NCBI GenBank assembly: GCA_018262195.1
Contig: JAGTRS010000009.1
Location: 1-64,000 of the forward strand
DNA: 64,000 nucleotides
Origin: Pseudomonadota bacterium
GTDB lineage: Bacteria; Pseudomonadota; Gammaproteobacteria; Burkholderiales; Rhodocyclaceae
Direction: 5' to 3'
In this document: positions 32,181 through 41,776 of the stretch, piece after piece
Layout: each line of letters starts with the position of its first letter
How positions within the stretch are numbered: position 1 is the stretch's first letter
Position numbers and translations under genes: made by a program
Notes under the pieces: model-generated
Told to the model about the DNA's origin: nothing
What the model saw: only the letters and a program-made list of their open reading frames with translations
Databases searched by the model: none

Positions 32181-33083
32181 GTGCGGCTGTTCTACACCGA
32201 TGTTTTCGTTCTTCCCCTGCCGGCCGGGCATCGCTTTCCAATGGAAAAATATTCCCGGCTGCGCCAGACCCTGCTTGCCAGTGGCGAGTTTGGCGAAGCC
32301 GATTTCCAGCTTCCTCACGCAGCCACCGACGAAGAACTGGGCCGCGCCCACGACCCCGACTACATTCAGGCCATTGCCACGGGCCAGCTCTCCGAAAAGG
32401 CCCAGAAGGCCATTGGCTTTCCTTGGAGCGAAGGCATGGTCGAACGTTCGCGCCGTTCGGCCGGGGCAACCATCTGCGCCTGCCGTGCAGCGCTGGAAGA
32501 CGGCGTTGCCGCCAACCTGGCCGGCGGCACCCATCACGCCTTTCGCGATCGCGGCGAAGGCTTCTGCATTTTCAACGATGCCGCCGTCGCGGCCCGCGCC
32601 ATGCAGGCAGAAGGCCGTGCCGAGCGGATATTGATCGTCGATTGCGATGTCCATCAGGGCAACGGCACAGCCAGCATCCTGCGCGGCGACGACAGCATCT
32701 TCACCTTCTCCATCCACGGCGCCCGCAATTTCCCCTTCGCCAAGGAACAAAGCGATCTCGACATCGAACTGCCTGATGGCTGTTCTGACGAGGCTTACCT
32801 CACACGTCTTGAGGAAGGTCTGAACATCGCTTTTGACATCGCCCAACCCGATCTCGTCATTTACCTGGCCGGTGCCGACCCCTACAAGGATGACCGCCTA
32901 GGCCGACTTGGCCTGAGCTTCGACGGGCTGGCCGAAAGAGACCGGCAGGTCCTGGCTCGATGCAAAGCCCACCGAACCCCAGTCGCGATTGCAATGGCAG
33001 GTGGATATGCCCGCCAGATCAACGATACCGTCCATATCCACAGCACGACGATTCACCTCGCCAAAGCGCTTCTGGGCAGTTAG
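32181..33083 (+). CDS. Histone deacetylase-like zinc amidohydrolase
   Basis: A 300-aa member of the arginase/deacetylase fold family that includes acetoin utilisation AcuC and bacterial HDAC-like amidohydrolases. It starts with GTG at 32181 (RLFYTDVFVLPLPAGHRFP). The active-site His pair is in GGTHHAFRDRGEGFCIFND, the zinc ligands in VDCDVHQGNGTA and LAGADPYKDDRLG, and a late glycine-rich loop in AMAGGYA. The substrate is unknown: acetylated amines, lysine side chains and polyamines are all possible. It is 22 bp downstream of the thioredoxin-TPR gene. Confidence 0.88.
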   Translation: MRLFYTDVFVLPLPAGHRFPMEKYSRLRQTLLASGEFGEADFQLPHAATDEELGRAHDPDYIQAIATGQLSEKAQKAIGFPWSEGMVERSRRSAGATICACRAALEDGVAANLAGGTHHAFRDRGEGFCIFNDAAVAARAMQAEGRAERILIVDCDVHQGNGTASILRGDDSIFTFSIHGARNFPFAKEQSDLDIELPDGCSDEAYLTRLEEGLNIAFDIAQPDLVIYLAGADPYKDDRLGRLGLSFDGLAERDRQVLARCKAHRTPVAIAMAGGYARQINDTVHIHSTTIHLAKALLGS

Positions 33084-33195
33084 AGTAACGCTTGGACACG
33101 ATCTGCCGGTCCGATTGAAGCAAGACCGGAATGTGAAGTCAGGTTTGCATGAACGCTGATCCATTCGCGCGTATTACGATGGCCTCAGGAGAGAT

Positions 33196-35910
33196 TTGAA
33201 AACGATGTTTGGCCTGTTCAACTGGCGTTCCCTTCAGACTCGCATTGCGGTTGGCACATTGATCGTGGTGCTGGGCATTCTCTGGACAACGGCGATTGCG
33301 CTTAGCCAGTTGCTGCATCGCGATATGGCGGAAACCATTTCGGCGCAACAGTTCTCTACCGTTTCGCTGATCGCCAACGAAATTGACCGCTCTATCCTTG
33401 AACGCCTGAGCATTGCCGAATCGATTGCCAGCAGTCTGACAGCTGACATCCTTGCGTCGCCCACTGCCGCCCAACAACTACTTGAAAGACGCAGAATCCC
33501 CGAACGTTTTTTCAACAGAGGCATCATTATCACCGACGGTCAGGGCACGGCAATTGCTGACAGTCCCATCGAACAAGGACGAACCGGAACCAACTACGCC
33601 AATTTTGATTTCATCGCCAAAGCCCTGAGCACGGGCGTTCGCCAGATCTCCGATCCAATTTTCAGTCCAAACGGCGGCATGCCGGTATTCACGATAATTG
33701 TTCCCATTCTGAATCCGGAACATCAGACCATCGGCCTGGTCATTGGTGTCACCAACCTCGCCCTGCCCAATTTCCTCGACGAAATCAGCGCGGCAAAATA
33801 CGGTAACACCGGTGACTTTCTGCTCACAGCCCCGGCCAAGCGACTTTTCGTCGCCTCCTCAGACAAGCGCCGCGTCATGAAAGCCGGTCCGCCACCTGGC
33901 ATCAATCCGGTCTATGACAGCTATATCAACGGCTATGAAGGCTCGGGCATCGCCAAGAGCTCCCGCGGTGTGGTCGAACTGTCCTCGAATAAACGAATTC
34001 CCAGCACAGGCTGGCTGATGCATGCCGTGCTCCCGGTCGAAGAGGCTTTTGCGCCCATTCGAGCCATGGAGCGCCACTTGATCGTTATTTCCCTGATCCT
34101 GACGCTGGTTGCCACCATCGCCAGCTGGTGGTGGCTGCGCCTGCAACTTCGCCCGCTCTCGGAAACCTCTTTGCTGTTGCGTCAGATGCGCGATGGCAAA
34201 ATTCCGAGACAAGCCCTGCCAGTCGTTCGGCAGGATGAAATCGGCCTGCTGACCGAAGCCCTGAACGGTTTGCAGGAAGTCATCATCAACGAAGAAGCAA
34301 AGGCGGCCGAGCATGCGGCCAACGACCGTCTGCGGCGTATCGTTTCCTACGTACCGGGAGTCGTCTTCCAATACCGCCTCTTTCCGGATGGCCACAGCGC
34401 CTTCCCGTTTGCCAGCGATGGCATCCGGGATATCTATGGCTTTTCTGCCGACGAGGTCGAGAATCAGGTTCGCCCGCTCCGCGACATGATGCACCCGGAT
34501 GATGTAGAACACTTTGTGGCCAGCATGCAAGAGTCGGCAAAAACGCTTTCTCCATGGCATGTCGATTACCGCATCCGCATGCCGGATGGCCAGATCAAGT
34601 GGTTGATGATCAACGCTCAACCGGAGCGCAGCAGCGATGGCAGTACGCTCTGGCATGGGTTCATTGCCGACATCTCCGAAATGAAGGCGATGTCTGCCGA
34701 ACTGGAACATTATCGCGACCACCTTGAGCAGCTGGTTGAACTGAGAACCGCCGATCTTGAAGCCTCTCGCGCCGAAGCCGAGCGGCTGGCAACGGCAAAG
34801 AGCGAATTCCTGGCCAAGATGAGCCACGAAATACGCACCCCCTTGCATGGCGTTCTCGGCATGGCCCATATCGGCAGCCGCCACACGACCGAAGGCAGCA
34901 AGGCGCACGATGCCTTCGCCAAGATCACCCACTCGGGCAAACTCCTGCTCGGCATCATCAATGACATTCTCGATTTTTCGAAAATGGAAGCCGGCATGCT
35001 CAAGATCGAATCGACCGATGTCGATCTCTCCTCGATTCTTGCCGAGTCGATCGAGCTGATGCAGGAACGCGCCAACGCCAAAAAACTTGCCCTGCAGCTG
35101 CACGTTGCCGAAAACCTGCCGGCTCACTGCCAAAGTGATTCGCTGCGCCTGCGTCAGATACTCCTGAACCTGCTTTCCAATGCGGTCAAGTTCACCGCAA
35201 GTGGCTCGGTAACACTTGACGCCACTCTTGAGGGTAATCAACTCGTCTTCAAGATCAGCGATACCGGAATCGGCATCACCCACGAACAATCCGACAAGAT
35301 ATTCAATCCCTTCGAGCAAGGTGACAATTCAACCACTCGCCGTTTTGGTGGCACAGGCCTCGGGCTGGCCATTACCGCGCATCTGATCAAACTGATGGAT
35401 GGCAGCATCCATCTCGAAAGCACCCCCGATAGCGGCAGCACCTTCGAAGTCCGCCTGCCCTACCTGCCCGTCGTAACGGCGCCTGCCGCAATTCCCCTGC
35501 CGGAAGCTCCGCTCCCTGAAGCCAAGCCGCTGGCCGGAATCCGTATTCTGGTCGCTGAAGACATCGATATCAATCAGGAAATCATGGAGGCCATCCTGCA
35601 TGATTTAGGCGCGGAGGTCAGCATGGTCGGCAACGGCCAGGAGGCCGTCGATAAAATCCGGCAGCATGGCGCTAGCAATTTCGACGTGCTGCTGATGGAT
35701 ATCCAGATGCCGGTGATGAATGGCCACGAGGCATCGCGTGAAATTTCACGTATCGCGCCGGCATTGCCGATCATCGGGCAAACCGCCCACGCCCTGACCG
35801 AAGAGAGGGATGCCTGCCTTGCTTCCGGCATGATTGACCATATCGCCAAGCCCATCGATCCGGACAAGCTGCTCGCCGTTATCCTCAAGCATGTTCGCAA
35901 GAAACCCTGA
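33196..35910 (+). CDS. Hybrid histidine kinase (Cache-HAMP-PAS-HisKA-HATPase-REC)
   Basis: A 904-aa membrane sensor. Order: membrane helix about 15-37, a periplasmic double-Cache-type domain about 40-280, second helix about 290-315, HAMP, a PAS domain about 380-510 (IYGFSADEVENQV), coiled coil, HisKA with His544 in FLAKMSHEIRTPLHG, HATPase with N box NAVKFT and G boxes DTGIGI and GGTGLGLAI, then a receiver domain with Asp835 in LLMDIQMP. AGGAG lies 4 bases before the TTG at 33196 and 13 before an ATG at 33205, so the start is not settled. No regulator is adjacent; the Hpt protein and NarL-type regulator at 10.7-11.8 kb are possible relay partners. Ligand unknown. Confidence 0.93.
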   Translation: MKTMFGLFNWRSLQTRIAVGTLIVVLGILWTTAIALSQLLHRDMAETISAQQFSTVSLIANEIDRSILERLSIAESIASSLTADILASPTAAQQLLERRRIPERFFNRGIIITDGQGTAIADSPIEQGRTGTNYANFDFIAKALSTGVRQISDPIFSPNGGMPVFTIIVPILNPEHQTIGLVIGVTNLALPNFLDEISAAKYGNTGDFLLTAPAKRLFVASSDKRRVMKAGPPPGINPVYDSYINGYEGSGIAKSSRGVVELSSNKRIPSTGWLMHAVLPVEEAFAPIRAMERHLIVISLILTLVATIASWWWLRLQLRPLSETSLLLRQMRDGKIPRQALPVVRQDEIGLLTEALNGLQEVIINEEAKAAEHAANDRLRRIVSYVPGVVFQYRLFPDGHSAFPFASDGIRDIYGFSADEVENQVRPLRDMMHPDDVEHFVASMQESAKTLSPWHVDYRIRMPDGQIKWLMINAQPERSSDGSTLWHGFIADISEMKAMSAELEHYRDHLEQLVELRTADLEASRAEAERLATAKSEFLAKMSHEIRTPLHGVLGMAHIGSRHTTEGSKAHDAFAKITHSGKLLLGIINDILDFSKMEAGMLKIESTDVDLSSILAESIELMQERANAKKLALQLHVAENLPAHCQSDSLRLRQILLNLLSNAVKFTASGSVTLDATLEGNQLVFKISDTGIGITHEQSDKIFNPFEQGDNSTTRRFGGTGLGLAITAHLIKLMDGSIHLESTPDSGSTFEVRLPYLPVVTAPAAIPLPEAPLPEAKPLAGIRILVAEDIDINQEIMEAILHDLGAEVSMVGNGQEAVDKIRQHGASNFDVLLMDIQMPVMNGHEASREISRIAPALPIIGQTAHALTEERDACLASGMIDHIAKPIDPDKLLAVILKHVRKKP

Positions 35911-35939
35911 ACCGGAAAGAACGTCACCATCGGCTTGCC

Positions 35940-37436
35940 ATGAATCCACCCAGCCTCTACCTGAGCACCACGCTTCGTCGCATTGAGAGCCGGCATGCCA
36001 ATGAGCCGCTGATGCAGCGTGCCGGTGCCTCCGCGGCCGAATGGGCGGCGATGCTGGCCGGCGAACAGAATCACCCGGTTCTGGTCCTGGCCGGCCCCGG
36101 CAACAATGGCGGCGACGCATTCGAGGTGGCGCACCTGTTGCGGCAACGATTCTTTGACGTCTGCGTGGTCTTTTCCGCCGACCCCGACAAGCTCCCCCCG
36201 GACGCCGCTGCCGCCCGCCGGCGCTACGTCGCTGCCGGTGGCGTCACAAGCGATCGCATTCCGGAAGATACCCGCTGGTCGCTGATTGTCGATGGCCTGT
36301 TCGGCATCGGACTCACCCGCGCACCGGAAGGTGACTACGCACAAGGGATTGCGGCCGCCAACAGCCTGGCCGAACGCGACAACTGCCCCATGCTCGCCCT
36401 CGACTGCCCGTCCGGTCTCAATGCCGATACGGGCGTCGCCCTGACGCCAGTCATCCATGCCACTCACACCATCACTTTCATTGCAGCCAAGCCTGGATTA
36501 TTGACCGCTGACGGACCGGATCATTGTGGTGAAATCCGTGTCGCCAACCTCGATCTTGACCCGGCCGCTGAAATCCGGCCGGATGGACAGGTACTCAGCC
36601 TGGCCGACTTCGCCTCACGCCTCAAGCCCCGCCGCAACAATACGCACAAAGGCAGCTTTGGCAGCGCCGGCATCCTCGGTGGCGCCAAGTCCATGGTCGG
36701 TGCCGCATTTCTGGCTGGCCGGGCGGCCCTCAAGCTGGGGGCCGGGCGCGTCTATCTCGGCATGCTCGATCCGGAAGCGCCTTCGGTCGATCTGCAGCAG
36801 CCGGAATTGATGATGCGCCGGGCCGATACCCTGCTGCAAACGGATCTTCAGGCGCTGGCCTGTGGCCCTGGACTCGGTCGCTCGGCCGAAGCCCTCCGCC
36901 TCCTCGAGCAGTCGCTCAAAGCCCCTGTGCAGATCGTTCTCGATGCCGATGCACTGAATCTGCTGGCCGAAGATGGCCGCCTCGAAGGCAACCTCTACAA
37001 CCGCGTCGGGCCCGCCATCCTGACTCCGCATCCGGCCGAAGCTGCCCGCCTGCTCGGCTGTTCGGTGCGCGATATCCAGAACGACCGGATCAAGGCTGCC
37101 TGCGAACTGGCCGAGCGCTACCGTAGCCATATCGCCCTCAAGGGCTGCGGCACCGTCATTGCGACAGTCGATGGCCGCTGGTGGATCAACACCACCGGCA
37201 ACCCCGGCATGGCCACCGCCGGCATGGGCGATGTACTGAGCGGCCTGATCGTTGCCCTGCTCTCCCAGAACTGGCCGCCGGAAATGGCCCTGCTGGCTGC
37301 CGTCCATCTGCATGGTGCGGCGGCTGACCGCCTGGTGGCCGGTGGCACTGGCCCAATCGGCCTGACCGCCGGGGAAATCATCGACGCCTCACGCGATCTC
37401 TTCAATGAGTGGGTCATCGGCAATACCAGCCTGTAA
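35940..37436 (+). CDS. nnr: Bifunctional NAD(P)H-hydrate epimerase/dehydratase
   Basis: Repairs damaged NADH and NADPH hydrates. 498 aa. The N-terminal YjeF-type epimerase domain (residues 1-210) shows LVLAGPGNNGGDAFEVAHLL and DGLFGIGLTR. The C-terminal ribokinase-like ADP-dependent dehydratase domain (about 225-490) shows HKGSFGSAGILGGAKSMVGAA, LTPHPAEAARLLG and the catalytic NPGMATAGMGDVLSG. It follows the hybrid kinase gene by 29 bp and precedes nadC by 33 bp, giving a small run of NAD-related genes. Confidence 0.95.
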   Translation: MNPPSLYLSTTLRRIESRHANEPLMQRAGASAAEWAAMLAGEQNHPVLVLAGPGNNGGDAFEVAHLLRQRFFDVCVVFSADPDKLPPDAAAARRRYVAAGGVTSDRIPEDTRWSLIVDGLFGIGLTRAPEGDYAQGIAAANSLAERDNCPMLALDCPSGLNADTGVALTPVIHATHTITFIAAKPGLLTADGPDHCGEIRVANLDLDPAAEIRPDGQVLSLADFASRLKPRRNNTHKGSFGSAGILGGAKSMVGAAFLAGRAALKLGAGRVYLGMLDPEAPSVDLQQPELMMRRADTLLQTDLQALACGPGLGRSAEALRLLEQSLKAPVQIVLDADALNLLAEDGRLEGNLYNRVGPAILTPHPAEAARLLGCSVRDIQNDRIKAACELAERYRSHIALKGCGTVIATVDGRWWINTTGNPGMATAGMGDVLSGLIVALLSQNWPPEMALLAAVHLHGAAADRLVAGGTGPIGLTAGEIIDASRDLFNEWVIGNTSL

Positions 37437-37469
37437 AATGCCCACCTCAAATGCTGCCCGAAAACTGAT

Positions 37470-38333
37470 ATGACCATCGAATTCGATTACCCGCTTGCTG
37501 CCGAGATTTCCCGCAATGTGGATGCCGCCCTGAGCGAAGACGTCGGTGCCGGCGACCTGACCGCCAGCCTCGTCCCCGGCGACCGCCAGGTCAAAGCCAC
37601 CGTCATCTCCCGTGAAGCCGGTGTCCTTTGTGGCACCGCCTGGTTTTCAGAATGCGTCGCCCGCCTCGACCCGAGCGCCAGCATTATCTGGCATGGCGCC
37701 GATGGCGACCGGATAGCCGCCAACCAGTTGCTGTGCGAAATCGACGGCAACGGCCGCGCCCTGCTCACCGCCGAGCGCAGCGCACTGAATTTCCTGCAAC
37801 TGCTTTCTGCTGTCGCCAGCAAGGCCCGCATTTACGCCGACACCATCGCCGGCACCAAAGCCCAGGTGGTTGATACCCGCAAGACCCTCCCCGGCCTGCG
37901 CATTGCGCAGAAATATGCCGTCCGGGCGGGCGGTGGCGGTAACCATCGTCTGGCACTATGGGATGCCATCCTGATCAAGGAAAACCACATCCATGCGGCT
38001 GGCGGCATCGCTCAGGCAATGGCAGCCGCCAAGCAGGTGGCCGAACAGGCCAAGGACCGCTGCAAGTTCATCCAGATCGAAGTCGAAAGCATCGACGAAC
38101 TGAACCAGGCGCTGAATGCCGGCGCAATGATGATCCTGCTCGACAATTTCAGCCTCGACATGATGCGCGAAGCCGCACGGATCAACGCCGGCCGAGCCAT
38201 TCTCGAAGCCTCGGGCAATGTCACACTGGAAACCATACGCGGCATTGCCGAAACGGGTGTCGACAGAATTTCGGTCGGCGCGCTAACCAAGGACGTCAAG
38301 GCGCTCGATCTGTCGATGCGCTTCGTTGGCTAG
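37470..38333 (+). CDS. nadC: Nicotinate-nucleotide pyrophosphorylase (quinolinate phosphoribosyltransferase)
   Basis: Converts quinolinate and PRPP to nicotinate mononucleotide in de novo NAD synthesis. 287 aa, full length. Characteristic features are AALSEDVGAGDLTASLVP at the N-terminus, the catalytic region AERSALNFLQLLSAVAS, the RKTLPGLRIAQKYAVRAGGG loop (key residues) that binds quinolinate, IEVES, and the C-terminal IAETGVDRISVGALTK. It lies downstream of the NAD(P)H-hydrate repair gene on the same strand. Confidence 0.97.
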   Translation: MTIEFDYPLAAEISRNVDAALSEDVGAGDLTASLVPGDRQVKATVISREAGVLCGTAWFSECVARLDPSASIIWHGADGDRIAANQLLCEIDGNGRALLTAERSALNFLQLLSAVASKARIYADTIAGTKAQVVDTRKTLPGLRIAQKYAVRAGGGGNHRLALWDAILIKENHIHAAGGIAQAMAAAKQVAEQAKDRCKFIQIEVESIDELNQALNAGAMMILLDNFSLDMMREAARINAGRAILEASGNVTLETIRGIAETGVDRISVGALTKDVKALDLSMRFVG

Positions 38334-38402
38334 GTTTTTTGCCTGTTTATCGTCATAATTGCCCGCAGATAGGCCAAATACGAAAAATCAGGGGAGCCCC
38401 AA

Positions 38403-38540
38403 ATGCTGTTCGCGCTGTTCTACGTTGTCGCCATTTCGATTCTGGTCATGCACTTCACGGGCTACCTGGCCCGGCATAACCTCGAATGGCTGGTTTTGGT
38501 GCTGGCTGTCGCCGTCTTTCCTGCAGTCATTTACCTGTAG
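38403..38540 (+). CDS. Small two-helix membrane protein, 45 aa
   Basis: A 45-residue protein, almost wholly hydrophobic, with two predicted helices (residues 2-19 and 28-45) joined by GYLARHNLEW. A strong Shine-Dalgarno (AGGGGAG) sits 5 bases before the ATG, which supports expression. The 3' end overlaps the 3' end of the convergent methyltransferase gene by 14 bp. I do not recognise a family; small membrane proteins of this size often regulate or stabilise a larger complex, but nothing here points to one. Confidence 0.6.
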   Translation: MLFALFYVVAISILVMHFTGYLARHNLEWLVLVLAVAVFPAVIYL

Positions 38541-39174
38541 GTTTGCGCGCCACAAAGTCGATCAGGGCTGATCGGCCAGCGTGCGCCACCCCCTCTTCGA
38601 TCGTATCTTCGTGTTCGCGGAGCAGAACGATCTCCCAATCGGCAAACAGTTCACGCAGCAGTTCCTCGGTGTAGAGGCTTTCAACGGCTGACGGACCACC
38701 CGTCCGGTACTCGAGCTGCTTCGGTGTATAACCCTGCAGGAACAGCAATCCCCCCGGTTTGACCGCCTGCTTCATTCCCGCCATCTGCCGCGGCCGTTCA
38801 GCCGGAGTCGCGAACTGGATGAAGATGCCAACGACCGCATCGTAGGCCGCCTCAGGCCAATCCCAATTCAGGATATCGGCCCTGACCAAATCGATGACCA
38901 CATGTCTCGCTCGCGCCAGCTTGGCGGCTTTTTCCAAGGCCACCGGAGAAATCTCGGTAGCGGTCACTTGGCAGCCCTGCTCGGCCAGCCAGACGGCATT
39001 GCGACCCTCTCCGTCGGCCACCGAAAGCACACTCATACCGTCGCCAAAGTGTTCGCCCTGCGAAGCGAGAAACTTGTTGGGCGCCGTGCCGAACAGATAG
39101 TCGTCGCCAACGCCACGGTAGCGTGCAGACCAGAAAGCCTCGTGATCGAAAGTAGTCATTGTCGTGAATTCCAT
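38527..39174 (-). CDS. Class I SAM-dependent methyltransferase
   Basis: A 215-aa Rossmann-fold methyltransferase. It has an N-terminal region FWSARYRGVGDDYLFGTAPN, the SAM-binding motif I in MSVLSVADGEGRNAVWLAEQG (key residues DGEGRN), an acidic end of strand 2 (ATEISPVALEKA), and motif IV AVVGIFIQFA. This subgroup is related to TehB and thiopurine-type small-molecule methyltransferases. The start may be the ATG at 39174 or the next one at 39159 (MTTFDHEAF). The substrate is unknown. It is convergent with the small membrane gene and divergent from the GAF-like gene. Confidence 0.88.
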   Translation of the reverse strand: MEFTTMTTFDHEAFWSARYRGVGDDYLFGTAPNKFLASQGEHFGDGMSVLSVADGEGRNAVWLAEQGCQVTATEISPVALEKAAKLARARHVVIDLVRADILNWDWPEAAYDAVVGIFIQFATPAERPRQMAGMKQAVKPGGLLFLQGYTPKQLEYRTGGPSAVESLYTEELLRELFADWEIVLLREHEDTIEEGVAHAGRSALIDFVARKPTGK

Positions 39175-39326
39175 TATCCGGTTTGAAACTTGCTTTATCT
39201 ACTCCGGGCAACGCCGCCCGAGGCTGATCGCCATTGCTTGCCATTGTGCAGCAGCCTTCTATCCAGGGGTCAACGCCGACACCGGACAAAACGTCTTCAT
39301 ACCAACATTGTCAGGATTGCGACAAC

Positions 39327-40265
39327 ATGAAAACACTGATCCGGGTAACTGAAATCTGGGTGCCCAACCAGAAACGCACCCATCTTGAGTTTTTCGATGG
39401 CCTCTATGGGGAACTGGCCGAGTTCAAGGGCGCCAGCGAAACCATCACCTTCGGCTACGATGAGGGGCTTCCGGGCAAGGCTTGGGCGGCCCGCCGGCCA
39501 GTTATCCTGCACAGTTTCGACAACAGCTACTTCCTGCGTACCGAAGCCGCCAGGAAAGCCGGGCTGACAGCGGGCATCGCCCTGCCCATCTTCGCCGGCG
39601 ACTACCTGCAGGCGGTGATCGTCTTCTTCATCGGCGACGACGTCGACAACGTCGGCGGAATCGAGATCTGGAGCAATACACCCGCCGATTCCTTCGATAT
39701 TGGCATGGATGACGGGTATTACGGAACGGCCGAAACCTTCGAATGGACGGCCCGCCACACCAAATTCCGTCCCGGCTTCGGCCTGCCCGGCACAGTCTGG
39801 CAAAGCGGCATGCCCTGCATCATGCAGGATCTGCTCAGTTCGAAACGCACCCTGCGCCGGGATAGCGACGTCAAGATCGGGATCAGCAAGGGCGTCGGCA
39901 TTCCGTGCTCCTACGACAGCAAACAGGCCGTGGTGATGACCTTTTTGTCAGCGCTCGGCACGCCGATTGCCCGCCGCTTCGAAATCTGGGTGCCGAACGA
40001 CGATGCCAGCGGCCTGCGTTTCGGGGCGGGTGATTGCGACCAGATGCCGCATCTTTCCGAGTGTCACGGTGAAGCCACCATCGCCCCATGGGAGGGCGCA
40101 ATTGGCGAATCCTGGAAAAAAGGCATCCCGGCGGTGCGCGGCAGTCTGGTTTTTGAACCCGGGCCAGCCGCGCGGGCGGCAAGCGCCGCCGGCCTGACAT
40201 CGATGGTTGTCGTACCCGTCATACAGGACGGGCGCTTCAAGGCTGCCGTGGCCTGGTATTTCTAG
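39327..40265 (+). CDS. Protein with three tandem GAF-like repeats
   Basis: A 312-aa soluble protein built from three related units of about 100 residues, each opening with Glu-Ile-Trp: residues 9-112, 113-218 and 219-312. Each holds a central Gly-rich turn followed by Trp (EGLPGKAWAARRPV, FGLPGTVWQSGMPC, GAIGESWKKGIPAV) and ends in a strand pair (LPIFAGDYLQAVIVFF, IPCSYDSKQAVVMTFL, VPVIQDGRFKAAVAWYF). This is the look of GAF domains without an output domain. The frame is open to 39234, but the ATG at 39327 begins the first repeat cleanly. The ligand and partner are unknown. Confidence 0.75.
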   Translation: MKTLIRVTEIWVPNQKRTHLEFFDGLYGELAEFKGASETITFGYDEGLPGKAWAARRPVILHSFDNSYFLRTEAARKAGLTAGIALPIFAGDYLQAVIVFFIGDDVDNVGGIEIWSNTPADSFDIGMDDGYYGTAETFEWTARHTKFRPGFGLPGTVWQSGMPCIMQDLLSSKRTLRRDSDVKIGISKGVGIPCSYDSKQAVVMTFLSALGTPIARRFEIWVPNDDASGLRFGAGDCDQMPHLSECHGEATIAPWEGAIGESWKKGIPAVRGSLVFEPGPAARAASAAGLTSMVVVPVIQDGRFKAAVAWYF

Positions 40266-40273
40266 GCAAGAAA

Positions 40274-40296
40274 AAGGGCAGCTTTGGGCTGCCCTT
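40274..40296. terminator. Bidirectional terminator between the GAF-like gene and thrC
   Basis: AAGGGCAGC (40274-40282) pairs with GCTGCCCTT (40288-40296) around a 5-base loop. On the minus strand it is followed by five T (40271-40275 complement), which suits termination of thrC; on the plus strand a TTTT run follows a few bases later. Confidence 0.8.
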
Positions 40297-40316
40297 GCCT
40301 TTTCGATGCAGAGCGC

Positions 40317-41744
40317 TCAGACGCGCTCGACGAGGTAACGCTTGACCGCCTCGACATCCGGTGCCATGACCACGACACGTTGCGGCAAGTTCTCGATGCC
40401 GGCCAGATCTGCCGGACGAACCGGCTCGGTACCCAGCGCCTCGCGGATGGTTTCCTCGAACTTGGCTGGCTGAGCGGTTTCCAGAACGATCATCGGCACA
40501 TTCGGCAGACGATGTTCCAGCGCCACTTTCAGGCCATCGGCGGTATGGGTGTCGAGCATCACGTTGTAGCGACCTTGTGCAAAGCGGATCGTATTGATCC
40601 GGTCGATGTGCGAACTCTTGCCGGAGACGAACCCAAACTTCGGCAGATTTTTCCAGTAATCGGTAGCCGACAGATCGAAGGCTTCACCCTTGTCTACCTT
40701 GGACCACAATTCCTTGACGACCGCGGGATCGCGGCCGACCAGATCGAACACGAAACGCTCGAAATTGGAGGCTTTGGAAATGTCCATCGACGGGCTGGAT
40801 GTAATGCTGGTTTCGGCCGAGGTACGCGGACGGTAGACGCCGGTGCGGAAGAACTCGTCGAGCACGTCGTTTTCATTGGTCGCCAAAACGAGACGGGCAA
40901 TCGGCAAGCCCATCTGACGGGCGATGTGCCCGGCGCAGATGTTGCCGAAGTTTCCGGACGGTACGGTGAACGCGACCTGTTCGTCGTTCGATTTGGTGGC
41001 CAGGAAATAGCCCTGGAAGTAATAGACAATCTGGGCGGCAACGCGCGCCCAGTTGATTGAATTGACGGCGCCGATCTTGTATTTGGCCTTGAAGGCAGCA
41101 TCGTTGGAAACGGCCTTTACGATGTCCTGGGCGTCGTCGAACATGCCGGTCACGGCGATGTTGAAGATATTGGCATCCTGCAGCGAATACATCTGGGCGC
41201 GCTGGAAGGCGCTCATCTTGCCATCCGGCGAGAGCATGAAAACCTTGACGTTGTGCTTGCCGCGCATGGCGTACTCGGCAGCCGAACCGGTATCGCCAGA
41301 GGTGGCGCCGAGGATATTGATAGCCTCGCCGCGCTTGTCGAGGACATACTCGAACAGGTTGCCGAGCAGCTGCATGGCCATGTCCTTGAAGGCCAGCGTC
41401 GGGCCATTGGACAGTTCCTGCGTGTAGAGGCCGTCTTCGAGTCTGGTCAGCGGCGTGATCTGGGCCGCATTACCGCCGTTGCGGGTATGGCAATAAACCT
41501 GCGCCGTGTAGGTCTTGGCGACCAGCGCCTTCAGATCGGCGGCAGGAATATCGGTGATGAACTTGGAAAGAATTTCGTAGGCCAGGTCGGCATACGACAG
41601 CTTGCGCCAGGCGTCGAGATCGGCCCGGCTGACCTGCGGGTAGGTTTCAGGCAGATAGAGGCCGCCATCCGGGGCCAGGCCACCAAGAAGGATGTCGCAG
41701 AAGGACTGGGGCGCGGCGTGACCGCGAGTCGAGATATAGCGCAT
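40317..41744 (-). CDS. thrC: Threonine synthase
   Basis: PLP enzyme that turns O-phosphohomoserine into threonine. 475 aa, the longer (yeast/E. coli-like) class. The N-terminal STRGHAAPQSF segment and the PLP-lysine region GPTLAFKDMAMQLLG are present, along with LGATSGDTGSAAEYAMRG that binds the cofactor phosphate, and VPSGNFGNICAG. It ends at the terminator shared with the GAF-like gene. Its pathway partner hom is 2.8 kb upstream on the same strand, with three unrelated genes between. Confidence 0.96.
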   Translation of the reverse strand: MRYISTRGHAAPQSFCDILLGGLAPDGGLYLPETYPQVSRADLDAWRKLSYADLAYEILSKFITDIPAADLKALVAKTYTAQVYCHTRNGGNAAQITPLTRLEDGLYTQELSNGPTLAFKDMAMQLLGNLFEYVLDKRGEAINILGATSGDTGSAAEYAMRGKHNVKVFMLSPDGKMSAFQRAQMYSLQDANIFNIAVTGMFDDAQDIVKAVSNDAAFKAKYKIGAVNSINWARVAAQIVYYFQGYFLATKSNDEQVAFTVPSGNFGNICAGHIARQMGLPIARLVLATNENDVLDEFFRTGVYRPRTSAETSITSSPSMDISKASNFERFVFDLVGRDPAVVKELWSKVDKGEAFDLSATDYWKNLPKFGFVSGKSSHIDRINTIRFAQGRYNVMLDTHTADGLKVALEHRLPNVPMIVLETAQPAKFEETIREALGTEPVRPADLAGIENLPQRVVVMAPDVEAVKRYLVERV

Positions 41745-41776
41745 GGCGGAAACCTGAAAAGCGAAAAGCAGCGATT

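Noticed and set aside
33859..35319. 486-codon open frame on the minus strand
   Set aside because: Antisense to the hybrid histidine kinase, which has complete domain order and motifs.
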